A DNA stretch of 64,000 nucleotides from Pseudisothecium myosuroides. Taxonomy: Eukaryota; Streptophyta; Bryopsida; Hypnales; Lembophyllaceae. The notes under the pieces were generated by a model, which saw only the letters and a program-made list of their open reading frames with translations, had not been told where the DNA came from and did no database searches. Where the stretch lies: positions 33,707,288 to 33,771,287 of the forward strand of contig OX637288.1 of the NCBI GenBank assembly GCA_951799445.1. The letters are read 5' to 3'. Within the stretch, counting starts at the first letter, position 1; every line of letters begins with the position of its first letter. Positions 1 to 12,190 of the stretch are shown here, piece by piece. The position numbers and the translations under genes were made by a program.

Positions 1-818
1 TTGTCAATAATTAATTATAGAATAAAATATTCAACAAACCAACAATTGCAATTTTTAACAAAGTCAATATAACTAAAGTAAAATAGTCCGCCATTGTAAT
101 TGGAATGAAGAGTTTTCCTTCATGCCATTGCTAAAGTTTTTCCCATATAAAGACAAGTGTGAGAATTAGTGAGGGCTATTGAAATTGTATATTTTTTTGA
201 TAACGCATGAATTTGTTATGAATTTTTGAAGTGCATTGCCCATCATGGCCTAAAAGAGTATCTAAACTACCCCAAATCCAACAAATAGTGTACCAATAGT
301 GGTCATATTATTCATTGAAAACAATCACAATATTTCCTAACATAAAAGCCTAAAAAAATCACTTTCTACAATAAATTTATATTGAAGAGTTGGAGGCTCC
401 TATTGAGGTCACTAATCACTCTATTACTGTCACCTAAAACATTGATTGTAGCCCACTTTTATTTATTGAAATAAACCTTGTAATGGGGTTGTTCTTTAGG
501 ATCTTGTCATGGGTCTTTTGACCTTAACAGATTCTTCTTCTTTATAATGTGTAGCTGCCTCATTTGAGTGTAAAGTGATTCTTGCACTTCATTCACTAAA
601 TAAGTGAATGAATAAGTTTTGTGAATTAATTGATTACCCCGTATATATAGTTTTTTTTTAACTTGTTAGACTACAATCGATATGGGATAACCACCCATAT
701 GTGTATGTATACAAATATTTCATATCGACACATGTATTTGTACATTGTGCCATACTCACATTGCATAATACACATGCATATTCCGTCTCTCATACCTGTA
801 TGGATCTCGTGTGGATTC

Positions 819-860
<42 letters not shown>

Positions 861-1248
861 GTATTCCATATCTACAACAAAGTTTTTTTGGTTTGGGTTA
901 CGAGAAAGGGGCAAATCAATTTTTTTATATTTATTCTATTATTCAGGGAGGCAAGGCACTGTATACCTCTTTTGAGTGCATAAGCATAGTGAGGCATTTT
1001 TTAAGCCCCTTCTCATTACATTCAATAGCAATACTAATCAATGCCTTGGCTCTATATTCCACATCAAACAATATTTCATCAACAACTACTGAACAAGTAG
1101 AAGATGCAAAGGGAAGGGAGTGGGCACAAAGATTGTTGGGTGTAAAATACTCCACACCCTCCACTGTAGAACCAAGGCACTGCCAACCAATGCTACTGAA
1201 TGTTATGCTATATTGCTATTGTTAATTTTCTATTTATTTTCCCTGAAC
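1..1248. other. AT-rich intergenic DNA, no supported gene
   Basis: No convincing coding region is visible. The open frames around 663-1332 are low-complexity and run through a TA microsatellite. The first ~140 bases (motifs GTCAATAATTAA and CAAAGTCAATATAA, then a stretch with CATGCCATTGCT) resemble 11748-11860 in the same orientation, so this end holds a dispersed repeat shared with the DNA upstream of the tRNA gene. Confidence 0.6.
822..857. repeat. (TA)n microsatellite
   Basis: An uninterrupted run of about 18 TA dinucleotides. Confidence 0.95.
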
Positions 1249-1825
1249 TTAACCCTGGAGTGCTCCGACGTCCATTTTTTGGACGATGAACAGATTCAGA
1301 TCCTTGTTTCTGTCTCATTCCTGCTTGGATGAAAGTCATCCTATTTTTTGGTGATACTTTATCAAGTTGTTGTCCTATCCATCGGTTGGATTTGGTGTTA
1401 CTAGAATATATACATTTCTAAAATTACAAATGTGGAAGTATGTCAAGTGGTCAATTTGCATTGACTTTAGTTCAAAACTAGATGTGCAAAAATGAGGTCA
1501 AAGATGTAAAGGTCACAAAAATTTCAAAAAATCACCATATGAAGAGAACCTTATTTCAAATCCATTCCAACAAGTTTTACTCAAAAAATGATAATATTTT
1601 ACTTGTAATTGAATTTAGAAGGAATTTTGAAATTTTCTTTTCAAAATTTATAGAAAAAGATTGGTGATAGCATTAGTAGATCTAACCGTACGGATAGAAT
1701 TTAAAAATCAAAATCTACAACTTTCATTTGTATACCAATTCCAAAATATTCTTCCAAATTGTAGTTTATAATGGTTTTTCTCAAATCGTCAATTTTGGAG
1801 ATGAATCCACACGTTTAGGGGTTAA
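1249..1825. mobile_element. Possible TTAA-bounded non-autonomous element
   Basis: The segment starts TTAACCCTGGAG and ends GTTTAGGGGTTAA, so TTAA lies at both ends with short inverted CCC/GGG termini. This is the pattern of the better-supported elements at 5949, 7163, 43252, 50538, 51457 and 55512. It is 577 bp, shorter than the main subfamilies, and the internal sequence was not matched to them. It may be an internally deleted copy or chance. Confidence 0.4.
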
Positions 1826-2965
1826 TGGTTTTAGTGTCTTAATTGGTGACCAGGTAATCAGTGAATCTACAGACCTCGATCAATAGGTAGCACTGCTGGT
1901 CATGCCAGTGCTTAACCCTACTGACTGGTGCCCCTTGCTCTGAACTTGGCCACACAGTAAGGAACAATATCCTTCAGGAAACTGGGCAATATATATTTTT
2001 GTTGATCTCAGGATATATCTTGTTCCTCTCAGATGCTTGCATTGTGTCTGTTAGTATATTTCTGAAAATTACTATGTTCAGTTTCAAGACTCGTAGGGAA
2101 TTTGGTCCTTCTTGCCTTCTGTTGCAGGTGGTAATGTTTTCTTCTGTCACTAACATTGGCAATTGCTTGCCAAGGGCAGTGCTGCCTCGACCCCCTCAAC
2201 TTTCAACATCGTGGTCTTTCCCACTTTGTATCTTTTTATCATTCAGACATACATACGTCATCCTCCCAGCGGAGTCCGACTCCAAGCACAAGTTCACAGC
2301 ACACATTTTTGTGTCAAAGACCGCGCTTTGGGTTTTCATAAGGTTCCGCCAAAATCTCAAGGTCAAGCAATTATTTCATTAGCTCTGTTGCTTTGCCAAG
2401 TAGAATCGGCCATGGTTTAACCAATATGTAGGTGTGTGGTTTGGGGGAGATCAGTATAGAGTCATGGTTGGAGAGATCTCTGGTTACAAGTCCCAAATCT
2501 GATGGTGCCAACTTTTATCTGTATGTGTGAGCTCCTCAAGCAATATCTGTGGTGGGAGGTTGTGAGTTGATGGTAGACGACCCCATTTCCACTCCAAGCT
2601 ATAAAGCATAGGCATTTAGCCGAGTCCTACTTGCACCACTCGCTGTTAATTAAGGACAAACAAGTGTGGGAATGGAAGAGTTGCTGTTGGTAACGGGAAT
2701 CAGTGTTGAAGACCTAACAGTTTTTGTGTGATCTTCCCTCTAGTTAATGATAATCAGGTCAAGTGTTAACGAAACCTATTGCTTGGATGATTGAAGCAGC
2801 ATTTGGAACCCAACTGCGTGATTGGCATTATCAGCCCCTGGACAACCAACGCTTCTTGGGATGTTGTGCATCTGCAAGCAGGTTTGATTCGTGCTCTGAT
2901 TCTACCAATATCAACATGTCAACTTTTTGTTTTTTTATTTTCTAGGCCACTTTGTTTGACTATAT

Positions 2966-3163
2966 ATGTTCTTCGGCTCTATAACAGGTTTGATATTCGA
3001 AATCTCTGGCGTCTTGCTCTTTGTCGCATCATTTGTGGTGCCTATCGGTTGGCCCATGTTGATCACCCTGTTGTTCTTCTGGTTGGGTCCCTGGGTCATC
3101 AGCTTTGTTTTTGCCTACTCCAAGTCGGCTTCTACAAGTGAGCCTTTGCTTAGTGGCGATTGA
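2966..3163 (+). CDS. Possible small two-helix membrane protein, unrecognised
   Basis: A 65-residue frame opens at ATG 2966 and ends at TGA 3161-3163. It is strongly hydrophobic, with two likely membrane helices (about residues 6-25 and 29-49) separated by a short P-I-G-W turn, then a polar tail ending EPLLSGD. The amino-acid make-up looks like a real membrane protein rather than random AT-rich sequence, and the next 70 bases look like an AT-rich 3' UTR. The frame is closed by TGA at 2957 just before the ATG. A second possibility is that this is the last exon of a split gene: an acceptor-like CAG ends at 2988, and an acceptor-like TTGCAG lies at 2122-2127 upstream, but I could not build a coherent upstream exon. 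I do not recognise the family. Confidence 0.45.
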   Translation: MFFGSITGLIFEISGVLLFVASFVVPIGWPMLITLLFFWLGPWVISFVFAYSKSASTSEPLLSGD

Positions 3164-3326
3164 AACTGATTCTTTTGTGGTACTCAACTTCATTAGTAAT
3201 TGTATTTTCATTTTTTATAAATTTGACTCTGTTTCCTCGTGACTGTTTTTGAGCTCCTGCGTAAGTCAGGATCCTGATGGTAAATGATTTGCTGAGGAGA
3301 GGATATTCTTTATGTCAGTGTTGTAT

Positions 3327-3462
3327 GGTGGGACGCCCCACCACGAGGGCCTCTCGTCGTGTGAGGGCCCTGCCTCGAAGGCGAGGGCGCGAACCCGAGC
3401 ATGAGGGGCGGGGCCCTCACACGACGGGTCGGACGGGAGGCCCGCGTGGTGGGGCGCCCCGC
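3327..3462. repeat. GC-rich inverted repeat (hairpin 1)
   Basis: An abruptly GC-rich block in AT-rich DNA. The left arm (GGACGCCCCACCACGAGGGC, then GTGTGAGGGCCCTGCC) is mirrored by the right arm (GGGGCCCTCACACGAC, then GGCCCGCGTGGTGGGGCG), giving a long imperfect stem. The frame through the block (3277-3558) is proline/arginine-rich low complexity and is not taken as a gene. Confidence 0.8.
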
Positions 3463-3488
3463 TGCGTTAAGCACGTGGCTGCCCTGCC

Positions 3489-3559
3489 CTCACAGTGCTT
3501 GGCACTGGTTACAGTGCCAAACAGTGCCTGGCACTGTAACCAGTGCCAGGCACTGTGAG
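3489..3559. repeat. 30-bp inverted repeat (hairpin 2)
   Basis: The arms at 3489-3518 and 3530-3559 are reverse complements with a single mismatch and an 11-base loop. Each arm is built from repeated GGCACTG/CAGTGCC units. It directly follows hairpin 1, so the two form one compound foldback structure of about 230 bp. Confidence 0.9.
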
Positions 3560-3599
3560 GGATGCCTTATGCTCCATAATCGGGTGGCTTTTTCAAAGG

Positions 3600-5948
3600 A
3601 GAAATGCCTCAAAGTGCTTAACGGCATGTGAACATAGGATGTAGTGAGCTGTAGAGATTGGTTGGGATCGAATTTATATCACCATGTATGCATTTGTCAT
3701 GAAATTTCAAAGTAGATAATTGAACAGATTGTAGGTGTTTGAGTGATTGTGATTGTGAGGCATGTTTAAGGTCATGATCCCCTTCTATTGCTGGTTTTCT
3801 ATTTTTAGGGAGCATATACATAGAAAGTCAAATTTTATCAAAAGAATCTGATTCAATGTTTTTTGAAAGATATTATTATTTGTTACAAATTTTCAAAGTA
3901 CTCTATTTTAAGTTCAAGCATTTTGAATCAAAGCTACAAATTGTTTAAAAAGAGAGCGGTGTTGGTACACCTTTATCTCTCATACCAGTATGTCAAAAAT
4001 TCTCATCACCAATATATCTATGTATCTTGGCAAAACCTCTTATCACATGTGTTGATATTTGCCATTTTAATCGATGGTAGAAATGGCGAATGAGGGTTCA
4101 AACATTCACTTTGAAACAAACAAACATTCACCTTCTTCAATTTATGTCTTGATTTGTTGGTAATTTTAGTATTGCCACCCAATGGAAAAAAAAATCTACT
4201 TCCAAACTTTGGAATACAATTTATGCATTTCATGACATAATCTTCCAAATTCCTTTAGCCCCTTCAAAGACACTCAAGTGAATCTACTCAAAAAATCAAG
4301 TAACCACTATATGGATAAGAAGAATGAAAACTTACAAGAACATTGTAGTTAAGATCCTTGACCTTCTTACAAGAGTTCAAATAATATAAACTGCAATAAA
4401 AATAAAGAACAACACATCTCTAATGACGCAATAGAAATTGTCTAAAGATTGTTTTGTTTTGCCACTAGAGGTAATATTGGAATTTGGTAACTTTCAAAGT
4501 AGATTAGCCTAATGGCGTCAGTCATCCAATTCTGACATTTACTGAACCTTCCTAAGGTAACAACACCTAAAATGGACCACTCCTCAAAATCAACTCCTAT
4601 TTTTGAAGGAAAAATGAATATGGAGGATACCCAAAATGGTGCACATTACAAGTACAAGTGTAAGGTGGAGTTGGGGCCCATTTTGAATAGTGTGCAACTT
4701 TATTTATAGTACTATGGAGGTGGCAACCTAACAAGTGGTCGATTATGGGTATCTTTTCTATTGTTTTAACTTCTTCAATACAACATGTTATGATACTACC
4801 AATGTCATTTCTTCATATGCATCAAATGAACTTTGGCATCACCTACATGACACTTTTAGCACCCTACACCTTGCTTCTTTGAAAATTTGTAACTAATTCA
4901 CAATGCATCCCAAAATTATGAAACCACTTGCATTTTGATCCATAGTCCTTTACCAATATACAAAATTTGTTGTTCATTTTCCAAAGCATATTGGTCATAC
5001 CACAAAGCTTATTCATACGATGTTAGGTGTGGTTACCTTATTTGCTCAACATATATCACCCATTTCCACAAAGTGCATGACGTATTTTTTTCTCAATAAG
5101 CAATTGGGTACTATTGTTAGAAAATGATATCACATTCATATCTATTTATGGACGGTTTAGGATTGGTAAAGATGCGGTTTATTAAATGTTGGTTCAACTG
5201 GGCTTAGTTGTAAACAAATGCTTATTGGAACAAGTATTACAACTAAAAAGTGCTGAATAAAAAAGTGCTGTTAGAATGTTAAACTTGTGCTTTCAGAACA
5301 CTCGTCAAATGGAATTATGGTAGGGGACCATTGATCTTGAACCTTTTTAAGATGGTTATGATCCCACCTATTGATGTTTTTATATTTTTTTATCAAATGT
5401 ATTTGAAATTCATATTGATTTTTGTTCTTATTTGGATTAATTTGATTCCACTTGTACTTGATTGAGTCCATTTAACTAATCCTTTCTTTGAAAAGGCAAC
5501 AATAAACACATTGCAGAAGATGCCTAGATTGAAAATCTAGGTGGTCATAGGTTGATCTTCTTTAATCCATCATTGTGACTATTTTATCTCCATCATATGT
5601 CTCAAATTGCTTATAATAATTGGTAACATCAATGTACCACAATACGATCTTCCAGCAGCCATTGTAGGTATTCAACCTAACTCTATAATAAATCTATGTG
5701 AACTCTCCATCTCAAATGTATCACTTACACCAACGTGCTCAAGAATGATATGCCCCCTGGTATGCATAATTGAGAATACTATACATTTGGATAAATTGTG
5801 GAAAGGTAAAGCTGTTATTCATATGCTTCCACATAAGCTATTTAAATATGCAACATAAGCAAAAGTGACTATCAAAAGTAATCATATACTTCAAAAATTA
5901 TCATAACTAATTGAAGAATTAGATTTTTTTCAACAAATTTTGGACATA
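3600..5948. other. Gene-free AT-rich DNA
   Basis: No frame with coding character was found on either strand. Short open frames are AT-rich and lack recognisable domains. No RNA gene was recognised. Confidence 0.6.
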
Positions 5949-6869
5949 TTAATCCCTAAAGGCCCATTGTCCCTTTGGGGTACAAATGGGATTTCGGGCA
6001 GGTACCTACGGGCTGATTTTTTGTCTTTATTTTTGAAACTTTTTTTGAAGATAGAAAAACTGATAAGCTTTGTGGGAATATAATTTTTTCCACAATTGGT
6101 GCCCGGGAACAACAATTATGACCAAATAAGCTTAAAACAGGGGATGCAAGGCAGCCCAGACAGCAAAAAAAAAATGGACAAAATTTTTAATATTTTTTTA
6201 ATATTTTTTTTAATATTTTTTTCTATTTCGAAAGCTTTGATTCATTTCAATTGGATTTGTTATGAGAAAGTTATGGACATTCTTGTTTTCCGGGCAGTTA
6301 GAGCATCTTCTTGAAAAAAATAACTTGTACGATTCATTTTTGAATGCAATTTTTGCAGTTTTTCAAAAAAATTAAATTGTGTGGTTGAATTTACTTACTA
6401 GAACAATACCGCCATTGAAATTAGTGCATTTTAATTCCATCTAAAATATATGAATATTTTAGATTTTCCTTCTATCTTGTACCTATTTCTACTTAACAAT
6501 TTTTTTAAGAATGATAATTAAGTTTTTTTGAGTTTTTTTTCCTAGACTCTCAACTCAATTCTCCACTATAAAGATTTAAAGCTCAAAACTCTGTAGTGCA
6601 AAAATTTTAAGTTAAAAATGTTCAAAGTCAAAAAATCTGATGCCGCAATGTGCTGAAAATCTTGTTTTTTTCACTTTAAACACAGATATCTTGCAATTTG
6701 TGCGGTCAAAAATCTTGAAATTTTTTCCACACATTTTCTCACACTAGTTAGGTGTAAGATTCTACAGTTAGATGTGCAAAACAAACATTTTTCAAATTTT
6801 TTACTCCTTGCTTTAGAAATTCCAAAACTAATTTTGGCAGAAAAAAGGCCCTGGGCCTTTAGGGATTAA
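5949..6869 (+). mobile_element. TTAA-bounded non-autonomous DNA element, subfamily 1
   Basis: The left end is TTAATCCCTAAAGGCCC and the right end is GGGCCTTTAGGGATTAA, a perfect 17-bp inverted terminus including TTAA. The length is 921 bp. The interior (for example CTCAACTCAATTCTCCACTA, then CTGTAGTGCAAAAATTTTAA) matches the 43252-44183 copy in the same orientation and the 50538 and 55512 copies in reverse. No transposase is encoded. TTAA duplication with CCC-starting termini is the hallmark of the piggyBac superfamily; that assignment is inference. Confidence 0.8.
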
Positions 6870-7162
6870 GGTACAAATAACACCCTTGAATAATATATTT
6901 TTTTACAATTTTAGAAAGTAGTATTTGGTTATTCAAAAAATTCAATCAAATTTATTAATGATAAAAACAACTTTTTAATATAGGTAAAAAAATTTCAAGA
7001 CTCTTTATTGAGTAAAATGAGAATTTTTTTGGAATTCTGTAGTAAGAATTTTAGTGATTTTAAAGTTTTATTGAATGAAATATTAGTGATTCAATATGGC
7101 TCCAAATATGAATGGATTTTATACTTCACTCCAAAAATCAATAATATTTTTTGTTGTTTGCA

Positions 7163-8075
7163 TTAACCCTTGAAGGACCATCATGTTTAGAGGCCTCAAA
7201 TTGCTTCAAAGTACTCATCCCCTAAACAAGGTCAAAATCTTCATCAATGATTATTTTTAACAAATCCAACCGTAGGATCTTTTTGCTGACTTATTTAAGT
7301 AAATTGTCCTAAAATTTTAGAGCAAATATCACCAGTGATTGTAATTTCAAATGTGCCTAAACTTCAAAATGTAGGCTTTTGTAGCCCTTCCCAAAAGCGA
7401 GGGTTTTGTCTTTCAACATTTTTAGAAAAAAACTCATATGTCCTATAACTTGTTCATTTTACCAATATGTTGGGAAATGCGTTGAAAACATGTGAAAAAG
7501 ACTGTAACCAAAAAAACTGTCATATTAATCTCTTAAAACATTATAAAGTGGAAGGTAGTACTAAATGAAAGAAAAAAACTAATATGCTAATAACTTTTAC
7601 AAAAAATTGGCAATTGTTAACCACAATGGTAAAAATATTCTAGTAAACAATTCATATCATATATTTCAATTTCAATTTGAAAATTTTCAAAATTGAGAGC
7701 AAAAGACAATATTTTTTTGACAATTTAACCTTCATCACTCTCAAAACAAAACTCCTCATAATTTTCACCTCATTAATTGAAATTGAATGATTCAATTTTT
7801 TTTAATACTTATCAATCTATAAAATCTCCAAAACTAATTTATAGTTTTTTAAAATATATTTTTTCTACCTGTTTTGACATTGAAATTTAAAAAAGGATTC
7901 TAATTAACTTTTGCAATATTTATCAATATGACATGAAACAAAGCTTCACATGTAGATTATTATGAGTAGCATCCATCCTCAAGAATTCATGCAAAAGTTC
8001 CAAATTATAAAATCAACAGGCTTGCCTAAGTTCTCAAAATGCCCAAAGTGGGCTCTTTGGTTCTTTACGGGTTAA
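7163..8075 (+). mobile_element. TTAA-bounded non-autonomous DNA element, subfamily 2
   Basis: It begins TTAACCCTTGAAGGACC and ends GGTTCTTTACGGGTTAA; length 913 bp. Its termini and interior (CCATCATGTTTAGAGGCC near the left end, AAAGTGGGCTC near the right) correspond in reverse to the 912-bp element at 51457-52368. It lies directly outside the left arm of the kinase inverted duplication. No coding capacity. Confidence 0.78.
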
Positions 8076-9111
8076 AAATGACAATTTTTGAGTATTTTTT
8101 TGAGCAAATTGGCCTTGAGACTTTCGGAGTTAAAGTACATATTTAAACCCAAAATCGCCCCAAACACAATTATGACCCCTACCTTTGAATACAATTGCAT
8201 TTTCTTGCATCCAGTCAAAAGTATATTAAACGGTTGGCATAATGACAATTTGAGACTTGAATTGAAGTTGAAAGTCTTGGAATTTGGGTTGAAAAGTCAT
8301 GATTATCAATCTTTTAATGCACATGCCTATAACAATTAAGTAAGGCCGGTTCATTCATTATTTCACAAGATTGAAGGACACTTTGGAATTACCATTGTAA
8401 ATGTGTAGGGAATTATAAGAATCACTTTAGAACCAAAATGGACGCGAATAGTCCTCCCTAGGGACAACAATGGGAAGCTATATGCTTTTGCTTTGGCCAC
8501 CTATAATGTGCCTTTTTTTTTTAAATGAAAAGCGAGTTGACCAAAATGCATGTAAATTTTTCTTTTGATATACCATTCCATTTGACTCTTTCTTTTGGAA
8601 ATTCAATCAATGGCAACAATCAAAGGAATGACAACAAGTCCTTCCAATGTTTGGGAAAATTGGTGGCTAGTTCAAAGTTACCAAGTGGAATTGGGAAGAA
8701 ATCTGATTGCAATTTGAAAAAAGAAAAGCGGTGAAAAAATCTATAAAATTTCTATTGAGATTAAAGAATATAGAAAATAACTCAACTCAGTACTTGAGAA
8801 GCCGGCACTCAATTTGGGAACATAAAGGAAAATAGCTGATACGGAGTAAAACTTTAAAAGTATCCCCAACCCTGGATCCTCCTCCTTCGATGCAAGCCTG
8901 ATTGAACTATGAAGTCAGTATATTTTACAGTAGTTACAACGTCCGTTTCCTCCCATTTCCATTTATTTATTATCAATAACCATTGAGTTACCACGCAGCA
9001 TCTGAATGTCTGCACTGGAGCAGCATCTCCGGTGCCAACTTCGAGGGCCTCAGGCGGCAGCGTAGTGGAGTCCTTTTGGCCCAGTTTGGGAGAACCCTCA
9101 TAAGCCCTCAA

Positions 9112-9711
9112 GGTAGCTGCTGCTCTGTAAGAAGCTTAGTTTGAGAGGAGAGTTGGACAGAGGTTCACAACAAGCATCTGCGCTCGCTAGGCAGCCTTGG
9201 ATTTGCAACGCCGACGTCACCCGCAGATACAACAACGTCGCCCAGGAGTCTACACCTGCTCACGACGACAGATACACGGTACACTAGTGCGCTGCTCCTG
9301 CTTCTTCTTCTTGCAAAAGGTTTCAGTTGGTGAACTCAGTTTCGTTCTTTTCGGTCTGTGCCTCGATTCTTATGATGCATGTCCGAGTGGATTCTTTGCT
9401 TGAGCTAGAAGGAGTACTCCTTTGGAGTGTGCCCTCGTAGCTGTAGAGTCTATGCTCTTGTTGTTCAGGGGGCTTGGATTCGGACTTTTCCTGCTCTATG
9501 TTGTCAGACTGTCGAGAACATCCATCCGGCAGTGTAGATCGGTCGGTTTTGCTTCAGAATTCGTTTGCTACAAATTGTGGGTCCATTTCTTGGTGTCGAG
9601 GCAACATCTCTGTTTGAAACTCCCCTAATGTGAAACCCTAATGCCTCCACCGGTTGGTGGCATGGCCAGTAGGAAGAGCAAGGGAAGCCATCACAAGCTT
9701 ACTGTTTCTAG
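9112..9711 (+). promoter_or_regulatory. Kinase leader / proximal promoter region (left copy)
   Basis: This GC-richer stretch upstream of the kinase start is conserved with the mirror copy near 17823-18340, including the segment just before the ATG (AATGCCTCCACCGGTTGG). Conservation outside the coding region suggests leader and promoter were duplicated with the gene. Several short frames here do not match between the copies and are not called as genes. Confidence 0.45.
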
Positions 9712-11050
9712 ATGGCTGATCCAAGCGAGTCCACTCACCCCTTGGAGAATCAGAGAAGTGTGTCGGAGCCTTCTTGCTGGATGAGTGCATCAGCAGGCAA
9801 GTCAGCATCTGTCACCGCCTTAGCATTTAAAAGAGAGTCTGCAATCCCCTCTTCTTCGATGCCTTTTTTTTCTGCATGCTCTGAGCCCACGAGCAGTGAG
9901 AGGAGGAAGGTTGAGAGTGGGGATGACACAAGTGTGGAGGATGCCATTGAGCGATCCAAGGTGCATTGGAGCCAGCGGATTGAGCATTCCGAATCAACCG
10001 AATCTGCCGAGGTGAGCAATGTGGAAGTCTTCCAGTCTCTGCAGAAGCATCTCACTTGGGGTTCCTTCTTTTGCACATTTGGTGATGGTGGAATCCACGA
10101 TGATGGTGAGTTGGAGGTTGGTGAGAAGTTTGCGGAGGGTGGGCAAGCGGAGCTCTACCATGCCCGAGTCACTTGGAAGAATCCAGAGTTCAATGCTAAG
10201 GATCAGGAATATGGAAGGATGCATGTGTTGAAGGTCTTTCGAAAGGGGACCTTCTTGCGAGATTTGCAGAAGCAGTGGCCTGAGGGAATGTTTCGGGACT
10301 ATGAAGAGCGTGTGAAACATCGAGAGTGTGGGGAAATTCAACCAGTAAGATACACCTCTGATGTATATCGTAGGTACTTTATTGCGAGATGGTTGGTTTG
10401 CGTTTCTTTTAGTGAGGGAAGATGAAGACCTACGGACTCTCATTGATCGATGCATGAAGGCAAGAACTTGCGTGGATTTTGGACCATTTTCAAGGAAGAC
10501 GGAGGTCTTGATCATGCATCTTGTTGCAAAAGGGATGGTTCAGTTGCACAGTCTCAACATTGTTCATAGGGACCTCAAAGCATCAAATGTATTATGTAGT
10601 TGGTCCATCGGGGAGGATAAGTTTGTTTACGATTTCAATGCGACTATTGGAGAGGTTGCCATTGAAGGTTATGATTTTTTTGTTGCTGACTTTGAGTGCT
10701 CGATTGGAGTTGTTGGAACTAGCTTCTTTCGAGCTCCGGAAATATTGCAAGCCCTCAAAGACAAGGTGGTGAACAAGAACCCACATCTCTTTACTAAAGA
10801 AGCGGATGTTTACAGTTATGGGATGTTGTGTTATGAGATCTTGACAGGGAAGCTTCCTTTTGAAGGTCATCGTACCAATGATTATGACCTTGTTCTTGAA
10901 GGGGGTCGGCCTGAAGTGCCTCACCATGTTGAAGAATGGGCTCAGGACTTGTTGCAAAGGTGTTGGCAATCAAATCCTACAACTAGACCTACATTTGGAG
11001 AGATAGTGGATTTACTTGAAGAGCCTCTTTGTAAACATTGGAATGTATAG
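9712..11050 (+). pseudogene. Raf-like/TKL-type protein kinase, frameshifted copy
   Basis: This is the close paralogue of the intact kinase at 16506-17822. The first frame (9712-10425) carries the Ser-rich N-terminus, the glycine-rich loop G-E-K-F-A-E-G-G-Q-A and the lysine strand (VLKVF). The rest (HRDLKASN, DFE, APE, DVYSYG) is in another frame, ending at 11048-11050. Alignment with the intact copy shows one extra base around 10373-10377 (GGTACTTTATTG against GGACTTTATTG), which moves the reading frame. Outside this base it is highly similar, so the break is recent or could be an assembly error. The C-terminus is a few residues longer than in the intact copy (ending HWNV) because the in-frame TGA there is TGT here. 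The kinase core has HRD but DFE in place of DFG. An unannotated short intron at the shift is possible but no canonical GT-AG pair explains it. Confidence 0.8.
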
Positions 11051-11330
11051 AAATCAAGGGAAGAGTTGCCTTGTGAGTGAACTTGTAGTATTTGAGTAGT
11101 GTCTTCAAATTTGAAGCATCTTGGTATTTTTGTGAAGGTCTACCACAACTTTTTTACAGGGGAAAAGCTTGTGTACATGGCCATTTTGTATACTCTACAG
11201 TTAGATTAGAAAGTGCCAATGTCCACGTGTTGTTATGAAGGTGTAGTAGTATTCTTGAAGGCAAGTTTCTACCTCTGAAGAATATTTTGACATGTATTTC
11301 GACTCAGGCAGCTTACAAATTTTGAATTAG

Positions 11331-12185
11331 TATAGCCATCATCAAGCAATGAATGAATTTGAGAACTTTACTGTAGTTGCAAGTAGCTGAGATTGCAATT
11401 TGAAGAGTTTCATTCTCACATTATGTCATTTGCTTTTATCATATTGTTCTAAAACTCTTTTATATGTTAATGACCCATTTCAAAGAGTGTTTGAGAAATA
11501 GTATAATTTTTTGGCTACCATGGCCAATTTGTCAATTCAAAGCCTCATCTTTGGTTCAGAAACAATGAAAGCAATAATGATATATGATGTTCAATTATCT
11601 TGATCAATATTTTATTGGCTTTGTGAGTTTGTCCCATACGAGACAAAAGTCTATAGTGTAAAGTTTCTTCTTCCTTTGCTTCCCCCATACGCTAATGAAG
11701 CCAGAGTGACGAGCAAGCACATAGCATTCCCTAAGGGCGATCCTTGTTCGTCAATAATTAAAGAATAGAAAATTCAAAAAACAAAGTCAATATAATAAAA
11801 GGGTTGTCATTCTCCAAACCGCCAATTCCACTACGTTGATTCATGTCATTGCTGGGAAGCAACGTTGACGTACTGACTAGTCCATCGTGAATGCTTCGTG
11901 ATTTCCTGAAGAGAATCGTGAATATTTCTCAGTAGATTTCTACAACCCATAGACAAGAATGAACAAGTTGAAATGATGCATTATCTTTGGATTGCGCTCT
12001 GTGAGAGAAAGATAACCAATTTCAGTCAAGATTCCGCTCATCAGTTCTAGTGACTGAGTTTCTCGTGCTTCTACAGCTTTTGACTTATATCTTACCGTCA
12101 AACGACATTCTCATTGTAGAAAATAAGAAAAAAGTTCTTGCAGAACAAACCAAAGAAGGTGGTGCACCACCAGCAATAGAAGTGT
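11331..12185. other. Intergenic DNA between kinase copy and tRNA gene
   Basis: No gene is visible. A repeat shared with the window's first 140 bases lies at about 11748-11860. Confidence 0.55.
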
Positions 12186-12189
12186 AAAA
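12186..12189 (-). terminator. RNA polymerase III T-run terminator
   Basis: On the minus strand a TTTT run starts two bases after the tRNA 3' end (AAAA at 12186-12189 on the plus strand), the usual Pol III stop signal. Confidence 0.7.
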
Positions 12190-12190
12190 G

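Larger units (their letters stand above)
8100..11330 (+). repeat. Left arm of a large inverted duplication carrying a kinase gene
   Basis: The arm contains the broken kinase gene with its leader, 3' region and distal flank, and is mirrored at 16170-19620. Matching landmarks include the kinase coding sequence, the leader (GGATTTGCAACGCCGACGTC against its reverse near 18130), the 3' region (GTGTACATGGCCATTTTGT near 11172, reverse near 16333) and the outer flank (TTGACCAAAATG and CATAATGACAATTTGAGA near 8240-8550, reverse near 19150-19470). The segment 8690-8880 instead matches 18850-19050 in the same orientation, so a block of about 200 bp is inverted relative to the rest. Boundaries are approximate. 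Confidence 0.8.

Noticed and set aside
663..1332. Overlapping plus and minus frames of 70-174 codons
   Set aside because: They run through the TA microsatellite or have low-complexity composition, conflict with each other, and contain no domain.
3327..3559. CRISPR-like or rRNA-like GC island
   Set aside because: The repeats are inverted, not regularly spaced direct repeats, the host is a plant, and there is no rRNA similarity.
3277..3631. Arg/Pro-rich frames of 93 and 76 codons
   Set aside because: They are by-products of the GC-rich hairpins, which lack stop codons for compositional reasons.
9750..10515. Minus-strand frames of 108 and 173 codons over the left kinase
   Set aside because: They are antisense shadows of the kinase; the same shadows appear on the opposite strand of the right copy.
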